A stretch of DNA of 64,000 bases from Yes71-27 sp040758635 (GTDB lineage Bacteria > Bacillota > Desulfotomaculia > Desulfotomaculales > Ammonificaceae). The notes under the pieces were generated by a model. The model did no database searches and was not told the origin of the DNA. It saw only the letters and a program-made list of their open reading frames with translations. The number at the start of each line of letters is the position of its first letter. Positions within the stretch are counted from its first letter, which is position 1. Below, piece after piece: positions 51,233 to 58,970 of the stretch. The DNA lies in contig JBFLVI010000006.1 of NCBI GenBank assembly GCA_040758635.1, positions 1-64,000 of the forward strand. The letters run 5' to 3'. The translations under genes were made by a program, and so were the position numbers.

Positions 51233-51459
51233 TAAGTGGTGGGTGGCAGGCTAATAGTTACGTTGATTCTATCCGCCGGCGCTTGCGCATACACTGTAGT
51301 CGGAAGCGGGGAAGCTGCATTTCCAACCATATCAGAACTCGCAGGTTCTTGCCGGTAAAACTCCGCGAAAAATCGGGGCCGGCTGAACACCGGTTGCCTT
51401 AAGAGGTCGAACGGGGTGCCGGGGTCGGGTTAACCGGACGGCCTCCTCGGGGGGTTGAG

Positions 51460-51729
51460 TTGGGAAGCATGGAGGAAACGGTACACCTGAAAACAAGGAT
51501 CCGGGAGTTGGAGGAAAAACTCGCTCAGGTGCGGTTGAGCCGGAGGGTCCTGCTGCACCTCCTGGAGCAGGTGGAGAAAGAGCGGAATCTGTTTATGCAG
51601 AGTCTGGAAAAAGAAAATCGCCGGTTGCAGCAGACAAACGCCCGGTACGTCCGGTCACTGCTAAAAAAGAACCAACAAATCATCGAACTCCAGTCCAAAC
51701 TGTACGGAGACAGCAGTCAAAATTCTTGA
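51460..51729 (+). CDS. Small coiled-coil protein
   Basis: 89 residues, TTG 51460 after a GGGGGG run (ATG 51469 is an alternative). Nearly the whole length is predicted coiled coil with heptad leucines: LKTRIRELEEKLAQVRLSRRV, then LLEQVEKERNLFMQSLEKENRRLQ. No other motif. It may be a scaffold or division-associated protein, but I do not recognise a family. Base composition and codon use look native. Confidence 0.65.
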   Translation: MGSMEETVHLKTRIRELEEKLAQVRLSRRVLLHLLEQVEKERNLFMQSLEKENRRLQQTNARYVRSLLKKNQQIIELQSKLYGDSSQNS

Positions 51730-51954
51730 AACCCGCAATCTATCCACAAATTTATACACAGGTTGGGAATTGTTTCTAATCCTTTAAAAACCTGGTAACT
51801 CAAAGGGCTGCAAAAGCTTCTTTTTTTTGTTTCTTCCTCTGTGTTATAATTGGTGCCTAAGAAGACCAGCCCGTGAACGGTTTCGAATCTTTGGAAGGTT
51901 AGCCAGGGCGATTTGTTGGTCTTGCTAATATTCTCCTATTGAGGGGAGTTCAAG

Positions 51955-52377
51955 ATGCGGATTGCGGTTGTGGACGGGCAGGGAGGCGGCATTGGGAAGC
52001 ACCTTACAGGCAAGCTGCGTCAGGAGTTGCCTGAGGAGGTAGAAATCCTGGCTCTGGGAACGAACGCCCTGGCAACCTCGGTAATGCTGAAAGCCGGGGC
52101 CAACGAAGGGGCAAGCGGTGAGAACGCGGTGGTGTGGAACGCGCCGCGCGTGGACCTGATTGTGGGACCGCTCAGCATTCTGATTCCCAACGCCATGCTC
52201 GGCGAATTGACGCCGCGAATGGCCGAGGCGATCGCGGCGAGTCCGGCGCTGAAGCTGCTTCTCCCTCTTTTGCGGGGCAGGTTCGAGCTTGTCGGGCAGC
52301 GCTCCGAACCCCTGCCCCACCTGATTGACGAACTGGTCAGCCGGGTAAAGGAGCTCCTGGAAAGTTCAACCCCCTGA
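51955..52377 (+). CDS. DUF3842-family protein
   Basis: 140 residues. Begins MRIAVVDGQGGGIGKHLTGKL, a Rossmann-like glycine loop. ALGTNALATSVMLKAGANEGASGENAVVWNAP is the part I associate with DUF3842, found mostly in anaerobic Firmicutes. Function unknown; nucleotide or cofactor binding is plausible from the loop. A TATAAT at about 51844-51849 could belong to its promoter. cbiB follows after 28 bases. Confidence 0.85.
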   Translation: MRIAVVDGQGGGIGKHLTGKLRQELPEEVEILALGTNALATSVMLKAGANEGASGENAVVWNAPRVDLIVGPLSILIPNAMLGELTPRMAEAIAASPALKLLLPLLRGRFELVGQRSEPLPHLIDELVSRVKELLESSTP

Positions 52378-52405
52378 AACTAAAACTTGCTCCCCAAAGG
52401 TTTGA

Positions 52406-53362
52406 ATGAAAAACGCGGTTATCGTACTCGCCTTTGTTCTCGATTTGCTTGCCGGCGACCCGCCCTGGCTGCCCCATCCGGTGCGCTTCTTCGGCCGGGT
52501 GATCGCTGCTTACGAGCGGTTGGTTCGCCGGCTCGCCCGAGAGCCGCTGGCTTTGCTCGCTGGCGGGATTTTGCTGGCGGTGCTGCTTCCTGCGGGGACA
52601 TACATCGTCGCGGCGCGGGGGCTGGAGATGCTGTACCGGTGGCACCACGCCGCGGGCTTCCTGGTGGAGCTTTACCTTGTAGCTACGACCATTGCGGTAA
52701 AGGGGTTGGGTACGGCGGCGGGGGCGGTACGGCGGGCGCTCGCCGCGGGCGAATTGCCTTTAGCCCGGGAGAGGGTGGCCGCGCTTGTGGGGCGGGATAC
52801 CGCCAGCCTCGATCGGGCAGGCGTGGTACGAGCGGCGGTGGAAAGCGTGGCGGAAAATACGGTGGATGCGGCTGTTGCCCCGCTTTTTTATGCCTTTCTC
52901 GGTGGAGCGCCGCTGGCGCTCGTTTACCGGGCGGTGAATACGCTGGATTCGATGATCGGGTATCGGCACGGAGATTACCTTTATCTCGGTTGGGCCGCCG
53001 CACGCCTGGACGACCTCTTAAACTTTCTCCCGGCGCGACTAACGGGCTTGCTTTTTGTTTTGGCCGCTTTTTTGCTACGGGGCGACTGGCAGCAGGTATG
53101 GCGGGTAATGCGCCGTGACGGACGCAAGCACCCGAGCCCCAACAGCGGGATCCCGGAGGCTGCAATGGCCGGCTTCTTGGGAGTCGAACTCGGCGGGCCG
53201 AGCACTTACCAGGGAATTCCCGTTTTGCGGCCCCGGATCGGCGAACCACTGGCGCCGCTTGGCCCTGAGCAGATAACCGCTGCGGTGCGGGTGCTTTACG
53301 TGGTGGCCTTTTTAGCGCTGGTTGCAGGGTGTGGGATCCGGGTGGCTTTTGGGTCAGGATGA
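52406..53362 (+). CDS. cbiB: Adenosylcobinamide-phosphate synthase CbiB
   Basis: Membrane enzyme (318 residues) that attaches aminopropanol phosphate to adenosylcobyric acid. Family features are LDLLAGDPPWLPHPVRFFGR, VESVAENTVDAAVAPLFYAFLGG, NTLDSMIGYRHGDYLYLGW and the C-terminal HPSPNSGIPEAAMAG. About five membrane segments. It is the first cobalamin gene of the window, followed by cobS after 3 bases; both lie upstream of the riboswitch and are not under it. Confidence 0.95.
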   Translation: MKNAVIVLAFVLDLLAGDPPWLPHPVRFFGRVIAAYERLVRRLAREPLALLAGGILLAVLLPAGTYIVAARGLEMLYRWHHAAGFLVELYLVATTIAVKGLGTAAGAVRRALAAGELPLARERVAALVGRDTASLDRAGVVRAAVESVAENTVDAAVAPLFYAFLGGAPLALVYRAVNTLDSMIGYRHGDYLYLGWAAARLDDLLNFLPARLTGLLFVLAAFLLRGDWQQVWRVMRRDGRKHPSPNSGIPEAAMAGFLGVELGGPSTYQGIPVLRPRIGEPLAPLGPEQITAAVRVLYVVAFLALVAGCGIRVAFGSG

Positions 53363-53365
53363 GGG

Positions 53366-54115
53366 ATGAGGATGAAGATTAGGCTTTGGTGGTCTTTTCT
53401 TTTGGCGGTGCAAAACCTTACCCGTTTACCGGTGGGGAACGTTCCTTTCGACCCGGTCGTCTTCGGGCGGGGGACGGCCTTTTTCCCGCTGGTCGGCCTC
53501 CTGGTAGGGGGCGTTTCGGCGGGGATTTATTTCGGCGCCGGCTGCATCTGGCCGCTGCCGGTGGTGGCCGCACTGCTGGTTGGGGGAGGGCTTCTTCTCA
53601 CCGGGGGTATGCACCTCGATGGCTTTATGGATACGGTTGACGGTCTCGGCGGCTCAGACGCCGCCCGGCGGTTAGAGATTATGCGGGACAGCCGGGTCGG
53701 GGCTTTCGGGGTGATGGGAGGAGTCTGCCTTTTACTTTTGCGTTTCGCGCTCTTTTCATCTTTGGGCGCGGCTGCCTGGCCCCTTCTCTTGCTTGCTCCG
53801 GTAGTAAGCCGTGCCGGGATGGTTTGGGCCATTTTCTTTTTCCCTTACGCGCGGCCGCAGGGCCAGGGAAGGCTTTATAAGGATTACACCGGGCGACGGG
53901 AAACGGCTGTAGCCACGCTTCTTGTACTGGTGCTCAGTTTTCTTTTGGGCGGACCTGCCGGGGTGGTGCTGGCGGTGGTTTCGCTTGCGATTGTCTTGCT
54001 TCTTGGGTTTTTCTTTAAGCGGCGACTCGGGGGCCTGACGGGAGACGTTTACGGGGCGATCAATGAGTTGGTGGAGACAGGTGTTTTAGCGGTAGGATTG
54101 GCAATTTACCGGTAA
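53366..54115 (+). CDS. cobS: Adenosylcobinamide-GDP ribazoletransferase CobS
   Basis: Membrane enzyme (249 residues) joining alpha-ribazole (phosphate) to adenosylcobinamide-GDP, the last step of cobalamin assembly. The catalytic metal-binding motif is DGFMDTVDGLGGSDAARRLEIMRDSRVGAFG, and SRAGMVWAIFFFPYARPQGQG also fits. About six membrane helices. ATG 53366 and 53372 are both possible. Confidence 0.95.
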   Translation: MRMKIRLWWSFLLAVQNLTRLPVGNVPFDPVVFGRGTAFFPLVGLLVGGVSAGIYFGAGCIWPLPVVAALLVGGGLLLTGGMHLDGFMDTVDGLGGSDAARRLEIMRDSRVGAFGVMGGVCLLLLRFALFSSLGAAAWPLLLLAPVVSRAGMVWAIFFFPYARPQGQGRLYKDYTGRRETAVATLLVLVLSFLLGGPAGVVLAVVSLAIVLLLGFFFKRRLGGLTGDVYGAINELVETGVLAVGLAIYR

Positions 54116-54119
54116 AGTA

Positions 54120-54148
54120 TTGAATTGTTGGAAAGGAGACTTTATAAT
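54120..54148 (+). promoter_or_regulatory. Sigma-A promoter of the cbiM operon
   Basis: TTGAAT (54120-54125), 17-base spacer, TATAAT (54143-54148). A start near 54155 puts the whole cobalamin aptamer in the leader. Confidence 0.75.
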
Positions 54149-54177
54149 TAAGGGCAAAATTTAATAAAGACTTAACC

Positions 54178-54363
54178 ACCGGGGTGCCCTACCCAGCACT
54201 CAGACTTGCTGAGTGCTGGGCGGGGAGAATAGGGAAGCAGGTGCAAGTCCTGCGCGGCCCCGCCACTGTAACCGGGAGCTGCTGCCAAAGTAAGCCACTG
54301 GGTATTTGAGGCTCGGGAAGGCCGGCAGCGGCGAGGAACGGAAGCCAGGAGACCTGCCCCGGT
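54178..54363 (+). promoter_or_regulatory. Cobalamin (AdoCbl) riboswitch aptamer
   Basis: Contains the B12 box AAGCCAGGAGACCTGCC (54342-54358), the conserved GCCCCGCCACTGTAACCGGG core, and the AATAGGGAA segment. Stem P1 is ACCGGGG (54178-54184) with CCCCGGT (54357-54363). The variable arm next to P2 is the 12-bp hairpin at 54192-54220. A terminator follows at 54423. It should switch off cbiMNQO and the biosynthetic genes when adenosylcobalamin is plentiful. Confidence 0.95.
54192..54220. repeat. CCCAGCACTCA hairpin, copy 6, inside the riboswitch
   Basis: Perfect 12-bp stem CCCAGCACTCAG and complement closed by the loop ACTTG. The arm sequence is identical to the ends of copy 4 and, for 11 bases, copy 1. 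It sits in a region of the aptamer that varies among cobalamin riboswitches. Confidence 0.85.
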
Positions 54364-54422
54364 AGGATTTTCGGCGTCCTTCGCGGGAAGGGGGTTTGAA
54401 ACGGTGGTGTTTTGCCATAATG

Positions 54423-54457
54423 ACCCCGGTTTTGCGTGAGGCCGGGGTTTTTGTTTT
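54423..54457 (+). terminator. Riboswitch-controlled intrinsic terminator
   Basis: ACCCCGG (54423-54429) pairs with CCGGGGT (54442-54448), followed by TTTTGTTTTT. The 3' arm CCGGGG can instead pair with CCCCGG of P1 (54357-54362), which gives a ready antiterminator when the ligand is absent. Confidence 0.85.
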
Positions 54458-54486
54458 TAAGTTTTTGAATTTTCACGGAAAGGGAG

Positions 54487-55257
54487 ATGGTCTCGTTGAA
54501 GGGCGATCTTTATAAACTGCTGTTATTTCTGGCGCTGGTGGCCTTTCTGTACCCGCCACCGGCTTACGCGATGCACATCATGGAGGGTTTTTTGCCGCTG
54601 AAGTGGTGCGTCTTCTGGTACACGGTAACTTTTCCCTTCCTGGTGTTGGGTATTGTTTCCATCCGGCGGCGGGTGCAGGGCGACCCGCGGCTGAAGATGC
54701 TGCTCGGGCTGGCGGGGGCTTTTACCTTTGTTCTCTCGGCGCTGAAGCTACCTTCGGTGACGGGGAGCTGCTCCCACCCTACGGGTGTGGGTCTGGGCAC
54801 GGTGCTCTTCGGTCCGGCGGCGATGAGCGTGCTCGGGATCATCGTGCTGCTTTTCCAGGCGCTCTTGCTGGCCCACGGGGGTCTGAGCACCCTGGGGGCT
54901 AATGCCTTCTCGATGGCAGTGGTCGGGCCGTTCGTGGCCTACGGGGTTTACCGAGGGCTTTTGGGGTTGCGGCTTCCGGCGGCGGTGGCGGTCTTTGCCG
55001 GTGCGGCGCTGGGCGACCTCTTGACCTACGTTACGACTTCGCTGCAACTGGCGCTGGCTTTTCCGCAGGACGGTAGTATCCTGGCACCCTTGGCGAAGTT
55101 TATGGGGATTTTTGCGGTGACCCAGGTGCCGCTGGCGGTGAGCGAGGGGCTCTTGACGGTGGTGGTCTTCAACCTGCTGGTTAGATACAGTAAGAGCGAA
55201 CTCGAAATGCTTGGCATATTCTCGCAGGGGGTGAAGGCGGATGCGCCTGGGGCTTAA
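54487..55257 (+). CDS. cbiM: Cobalt ECF transporter substrate-binding subunit CbiM
   Basis: 256 residues. An N-terminal signal (to about residue 28, PPAYA) would be cleaved to expose MHIMEGFLP, whose Met-His start binds Co(II) in the CbiM/NikM family. The metal site also uses a second histidine (SCSHPTGVGLGTVLFGP). About seven membrane helices. First gene under the riboswitch, start after AAAGGGAG. It overlaps cbiN by 17 bases. Confidence 0.96.
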   Translation: MVSLKGDLYKLLLFLALVAFLYPPPAYAMHIMEGFLPLKWCVFWYTVTFPFLVLGIVSIRRRVQGDPRLKMLLGLAGAFTFVLSALKLPSVTGSCSHPTGVGLGTVLFGPAAMSVLGIIVLLFQALLLAHGGLSTLGANAFSMAVVGPFVAYGVYRGLLGLRLPAAVAVFAGAALGDLLTYVTTSLQLALAFPQDGSILAPLAKFMGIFAVTQVPLAVSEGLLTVVVFNLLVRYSKSELEMLGIFSQGVKADAPGA

Positions 55258-55522
55258 GAACGCGGTTTTGCTGTTGCTGGTGGTAGCGCTGGTCGTGTTT
55301 CCGCTTTATTTGAAACGGGGAGCGGAGTTCGGTGGCGCAGACGGCCAGGCGGAGAAAGCAATCAGCGAGGTCAGACCTGATTATAAACCGTGGTGTGCGC
55401 CGCTCTGGGAGCCGCCGAGCGGTGAGGTCGAAAGCCTGCTCTTCGCGGTACAGGCGGCGGCGGGCAGTAGCTTCGTCTTCTACTATCTCGGCTATCTAAA
55501 AGGGCGGCAGAGACGGGAGTGA
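55241..55522 (+). CDS. cbiN: Cobalt transporter accessory subunit CbiN
   Basis: 93 residues with two membrane helices (about 7-24 and 64-83) and an external loop containing FGGADGQAEKAISEVRPDYKPW, typical of CbiN, which is needed for cobalt entry through CbiM. It overlaps cbiM and cbiQ. Confidence 0.94.
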   Translation: MRLGLKNAVLLLLVVALVVFPLYLKRGAEFGGADGQAEKAISEVRPDYKPWCAPLWEPPSGEVESLLFAVQAAAGSSFVFYYLGYLKGRQRRE

Positions 55523-56283
55523 GCGGACCGAGCCTTGATTTCTGGGCCTACCACAACCGGTTGGCCGGAGTGCACCCGGGGGTAAAAACGGCCTTTACCG
55601 CGGTGGCACTGGGGGTTTGCCTTGCGGGTGCGGGGCCACGGACACTACTCTTCCTCCTGGCGGTGATGGCGGCGCTCATTCTGGACGCCGGGATCCCGGC
55701 GCGGGTTTATTTCCGGTTGCTGGCGTTGCCGCTCGGCTTCTTGGTGGTGGGCTTGCTGGTCCTGGTTCTGGATAGCGGCTCCGGGGTTACCTGGGGGCTC
55801 TCCCTGGCCGGTACCCGGGTAGGAGTTAACGGCGACGGGCTGGTGCTGGCCTTACAGGTAGGGCTTCGCTCGCTCGCGGCGGTTAGTTGCCTTTATTTTC
55901 TGGCCCTGACCACGCCGTTAACAACGGTGCTCGGTGTGCTCCGGCGGGTGGGGGTGCCGGCGCTGGCGCTGGAGATCGCGGCGCTTACCTACCGCTACCT
56001 TTTCGTGCTGGGGCGGGTGGCCCGAGGGATTTACGTTTCCCAGGTGTTGCGGGGCGGTTACGGTTCGCCCCGCGGGGCGCTGCACTCCCTCGGGTTGCTT
56101 GCCGGCCAGCTTTTTCTGATTACGCATCAGCGGGCGCAGGCGCTTTACACGGCGCTTCTCGCCCGGGGTTACCGGGATACGCTGCTGGTGCCGCCGCGGG
56201 ACTACCGCTGGCCCGGCGCTGCGGCGCTGCGCTTTGCGGTGCTGGCCGCGCTACTGGTGTTGCTGCGGGTGTTTTGGGGGTGA
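55519..56283 (+). CDS. cbiQ: Cobalt ECF transporter transmembrane subunit CbiQ
   Basis: GTG start, 254 residues. T-component that couples CbiM to the ATPase. Two Ala-Arg-Gly-type coupling motifs are present (SQVLRGGYGSP and ALLARGYRDTL). Four to five membrane helices. It overlaps cbiN by 4 and cbiO by 4 bases. Confidence 0.94.
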   Translation: MSGPSLDFWAYHNRLAGVHPGVKTAFTAVALGVCLAGAGPRTLLFLLAVMAALILDAGIPARVYFRLLALPLGFLVVGLLVLVLDSGSGVTWGLSLAGTRVGVNGDGLVLALQVGLRSLAAVSCLYFLALTTPLTTVLGVLRRVGVPALALEIAALTYRYLFVLGRVARGIYVSQVLRGGYGSPRGALHSLGLLAGQLFLITHQRAQALYTALLARGYRDTLLVPPRDYRWPGAAALRFAVLAALLVLLRVFWG

Positions 56284-57125
56284 GGGCAATCTCCAGGCTG
56301 GTTTTGGAAACGGTGGCTCTGCGCTACGTCTATCACGACGGCACCGTGGCCCTGGAGGATTTAAACATCGCCATTCCTGCGGGGGGCCGGGTGGCGCTTT
56401 TGGGCCCGAACGGGGCGGGAAAAACCACGCTTTGTCTACTCCTCATCGGGATCCTGGGGCCCACCGCCGGCCGGGTCCGGTTCCAGGGGGAGGATCTGCG
56501 TTATAACCGGCGAAGCTTGGCCGGGTTGCGGCGGCGGGTGGGGCTGGTCTTCCAAGATCCGGAGGTGCAGATCTTCGCGCCGACGGTCTGGGAAGAGGTA
56601 GCCTTCGGGCCGGTTAACCAGGGGCTCGGCCGGGCGGCGGTGGAAAGCCGGGTGCGGGCGGCGCTGGAACGGGTTGACCTCTGGGAATTAAGGGAGAAGG
56701 CGCCCCATTTTCTGAGCTACGGCCAGAAGAAGCGGCTCTGCCTGGCGGGGGTGCTGGCGGCAGCGCCGGAGGTGCTGCTTCTGGATGAGCCCACGGCAGG
56801 GCTCGACCCGGAGCAGGCGCGGCGGGTGATGAGCATCCTTGATGAGTTAAGCCGGGCGGGTCGGACGCTGGTGCTAGCGACGCATGACGTGGACCTGGCC
56901 TACGCCTGGGCGGAGACGGTCTTTGTGTTGAGCGGCGGGTCTTTGGCAGGTGCCGGTAAACCCGGGGAGGTTTTCCGCGATGGGGCGCTGTTGCGGGCGG
57001 CGAGCCTCCGCCCGCCGCTGGTGTTTACACTCTACGAGGCTTTGCGCGGGAGGGGTTTTGTTCCTTCAGATGCGCCGGTGCCCCGGTCGCCGGAGGAACT
57101 CTTGGGACTTTTGCCCGGAAAATAG
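56280..57125 (+). CDS. cbiO: Cobalt ECF transporter ATPase CbiO
   Basis: 281 residues from GTG 56280, which overlaps the cbiQ stop as GTGA; the frame is open far upstream inside cbiQ but that part is a shadow. ABC ATPase: Walker A GPNGAGKTT, Q-loop LVFQDPEVQIF, signature LSYGQKKR, Walker B VLLLDEPTAGLD, and an H-loop in ATHDVDLAYAWA. It powers cobalt uptake with CbiMNQ. Confidence 0.95.
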   Translation: MRAISRLVLETVALRYVYHDGTVALEDLNIAIPAGGRVALLGPNGAGKTTLCLLLIGILGPTAGRVRFQGEDLRYNRRSLAGLRRRVGLVFQDPEVQIFAPTVWEEVAFGPVNQGLGRAAVESRVRAALERVDLWELREKAPHFLSYGQKKRLCLAGVLAAAPEVLLLDEPTAGLDPEQARRVMSILDELSRAGRTLVLATHDVDLAYAWAETVFVLSGGSLAGAGKPGEVFRDGALLRAASLRPPLVFTLYEALRGRGFVPSDAPVPRSPEELLGLLPGK

Positions 57126-57126
57126 T

Positions 57127-57190
57127 TCGAAGTTCAAGGTTTTAGTTTTCTACCTTGTTGGCTTCTAATTCTGACTTCTGGATTCTGACC
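57127..57190. repeat. Pyrimidine-rich repeat before cbiDE
   Basis: Sequence such as GGCTTCTAATTCTGACTTCTGG fills the gap between cbiO and cbiDE. Its complement resembles the purine-rich stretch at 59653-59720, so the two face each other around cbiDE and cbiT. Confidence 0.5.
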
Positions 57191-57214
57191 CGGATTTCCT
57201 ACCCGGGAGGCGGG

Positions 57215-58960
57215 ATGTTGAAGCGGCTGCGGGAAGGTTATACCACCGGGGTGTGTGCGGCGGCGGCGGCGAAAGCGGCGGCGCTTTTGCTTTTCACCGG
57301 CGAGGCTCCGGCAAGGGTGGTGGTGGCGACGCCGGCGGGGCGGAAACTCGACCTGCCGGTGGCGGAGGCGGTAGCGGGCGAGGGCTGGGCGCGGTGCGGT
57401 GTGGTGAAGGATGCCGGCGACGACCCGGACGTAACGGACGGGCTCACCATCTGTGCGACGGTGCGCCCGGCGGCAGCCGGGGTGGTGCTGCGCGGGGGCG
57501 AAGGGATCGGCGTGGTGACCCGACCAGGGCTTCCTGTGCCTGTGGGTGAACCGGCGATCAACCCGGTGCCGCGGGCGCTGATTCTGCAGGAGGTGGCGGC
57601 AGTGCTTCCGCCGGGCCGGGGGGCAGAGGTGACGATCAGCGTGCCGGGTGGGGAGAAGGTGGCGGAGAGGACCTTCAACCCGCGCCTGGGGATAGTCGGC
57701 GGGATTTCGATCTTAGGAACGACGGGGATCGTGAGGCCGATGTCGGAGGAGGCTTACCGGGACAGTCTGGCCTGTATATTGAATGTGGCGGCGGCGGAAG
57801 GGCACCGTCGGCTGGTGCTGACGCCGGGGCGGACAGGAGAGAAGATAGCGGTCGAACGTTACGGTTTTCCGGCACCTGCGGTAGTGCAGGTGAGCAACTT
57901 TGTGGGGTTTATGCTGGAGCGGGCGGCAAAAGCCGGGATCAAGGAGGTGTTGCTCTGGGGGCATTTCGGGAAGTTAGTGAAGGTGGCCGGCGGGATATTC
58001 AACACCCACAGCCGCGTGGCGGACGGGCGGCTGGAGATCCTTGCGGCCCTCGCGGCGGCGGAGGGAGCGTCGCCCGTGACGGTGGCACAGCTCCTGATGT
58101 TTGCTACGGTTGAGGAAGCCCTCCCGGTGCTGGCGGGCGCCGGGCTCGGGCGGGTCTTCGCGGTGGCGGCCCGGCGGGTGAGCCTCCGGGCGGCGGCTTA
58201 CGTCCAAAACCGGCTGAAGGTAGGCACAGTGCTCCTCGACAGGGATGGCGCAATCTTAGGGCAGGATAAGGCGGCAGGGGAAATCGCGGCGGCGTTGGGG
58301 GTGGACCTTCCGGAGCCGGAACGTCCTCCGCCGGGCGTTTATGTGGTGGGGGTGGGGCCGGGTGATCCGGGGCATCTTACCCCGGCTGCCTGGCGGTGTA
58401 TTCGCCAGGCGGAGGTGCTGGTGGGCGGGAAACGGGTGCTTTCCCTCGTGACTCCACCGCCGGAGACGGAAACCCACGCCATCACGCGGGATTACCGTCC
58501 CCTGATCGAGATGATCGCTTCCCGGAGCCGGGAAGTGCCCGTCGCGGTTCTGGTATCGGGCGACCCGGGACTCTATAGCTTCCTCGGCACGCTCCGCCGG
58601 GAGCGACCCGATCTCCGGGTGACGGTGGTGCCGGGAATAAGCGCGGCGGCACTCGCCTTCGCCCGCCTCGGACTTAGCTACGAGGACGCGGTCTTTGTAA
58701 GCCTGCACGGGCGGGAGGGCGGTGAGGAAGCTCTGCTCGCGGCGGTTAAGAAGTCACCCAAGATGCTCGTTTTTACCGGGCCGCAATATCCCCCGCAGCG
58801 GGTGGGGCAGCTTCTGGTAACGCATGGCCTGGGGGAGAGACGGGTATACGTTTTCTCCAATCTCTCGCTGCCCGAAGAGAAAGGCTTTGCGGGACGGGCG
58901 GCGGAGCTGCCGGCGGTGGAAGAAGATTTTCCCAACGCGGTGGTGATTATCATTGGTTGA
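57215..58960 (+). CDS. Fused CbiD-CbiE cobalamin methyltransferase protein
   Basis: 581 residues from ATG 57215 after GGGAGGCGG. Residues 1 to about 365 are CbiD, the cobalt-precorrin-5B C1-methyltransferase (LREGYTTGVCAAAAAKAA; NPRLGIVGGISILGTTGIVRPMSE). From about 378 it is CbiE, the cobalt-precorrin-7 C5-methyltransferase (GVYVVGVGPGDPGHLTPAAW; VLVSGDPGLYSFLGTL; VPGISAAALAFARLGL). The frame is continuous and the linker is short. CbiE is more often fused to CbiT (CobL); here CbiT is the next, separate gene, so three consecutive ring-modifying activities are adjacent. Confidence 0.93.
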   Translation: MLKRLREGYTTGVCAAAAAKAAALLLFTGEAPARVVVATPAGRKLDLPVAEAVAGEGWARCGVVKDAGDDPDVTDGLTICATVRPAAAGVVLRGGEGIGVVTRPGLPVPVGEPAINPVPRALILQEVAAVLPPGRGAEVTISVPGGEKVAERTFNPRLGIVGGISILGTTGIVRPMSEEAYRDSLACILNVAAAEGHRRLVLTPGRTGEKIAVERYGFPAPAVVQVSNFVGFMLERAAKAGIKEVLLWGHFGKLVKVAGGIFNTHSRVADGRLEILAALAAAEGASPVTVAQLLMFATVEEALPVLAGAGLGRVFAVAARRVSLRAAAYVQNRLKVGTVLLDRDGAILGQDKAAGEIAAALGVDLPEPERPPPGVYVVGVGPGDPGHLTPAAWRCIRQAEVLVGGKRVLSLVTPPPETETHAITRDYRPLIEMIASRSREVPVAVLVSGDPGLYSFLGTLRRERPDLRVTVVPGISAAALAFARLGLSYEDAVFVSLHGREGGEEALLAAVKKSPKMLVFTGPQYPPQRVGQLLVTHGLGERRVYVFSNLSLPEEKGFAGRAAELPAVEEDFPNAVVIIIG

Positions 58961-58970
58961 TTTTCCGTTT

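Larger units (their letters stand above)
50967..51262. repeat. Composite repeat with two different hairpins
   Basis: Bounded by related inverted ends: CGTTACTATTCAGGC (from 50967) and CAGGCTAATAGTTACG (ending 51262). The right end resembles CAGGCTGAATAGTTAC at 11302-11317. Inside are hairpin copies 4 and 5. It fills the gap after the PHP gene; the remaining 51263-51459 shows nothing recognisable. Confidence 0.75.

Noticed and set aside
51880..51900. A TTCGAATC string suggesting a tRNA T-arm
   Set aside because: No acceptor stem, anticodon arm or D-arm surrounds it.
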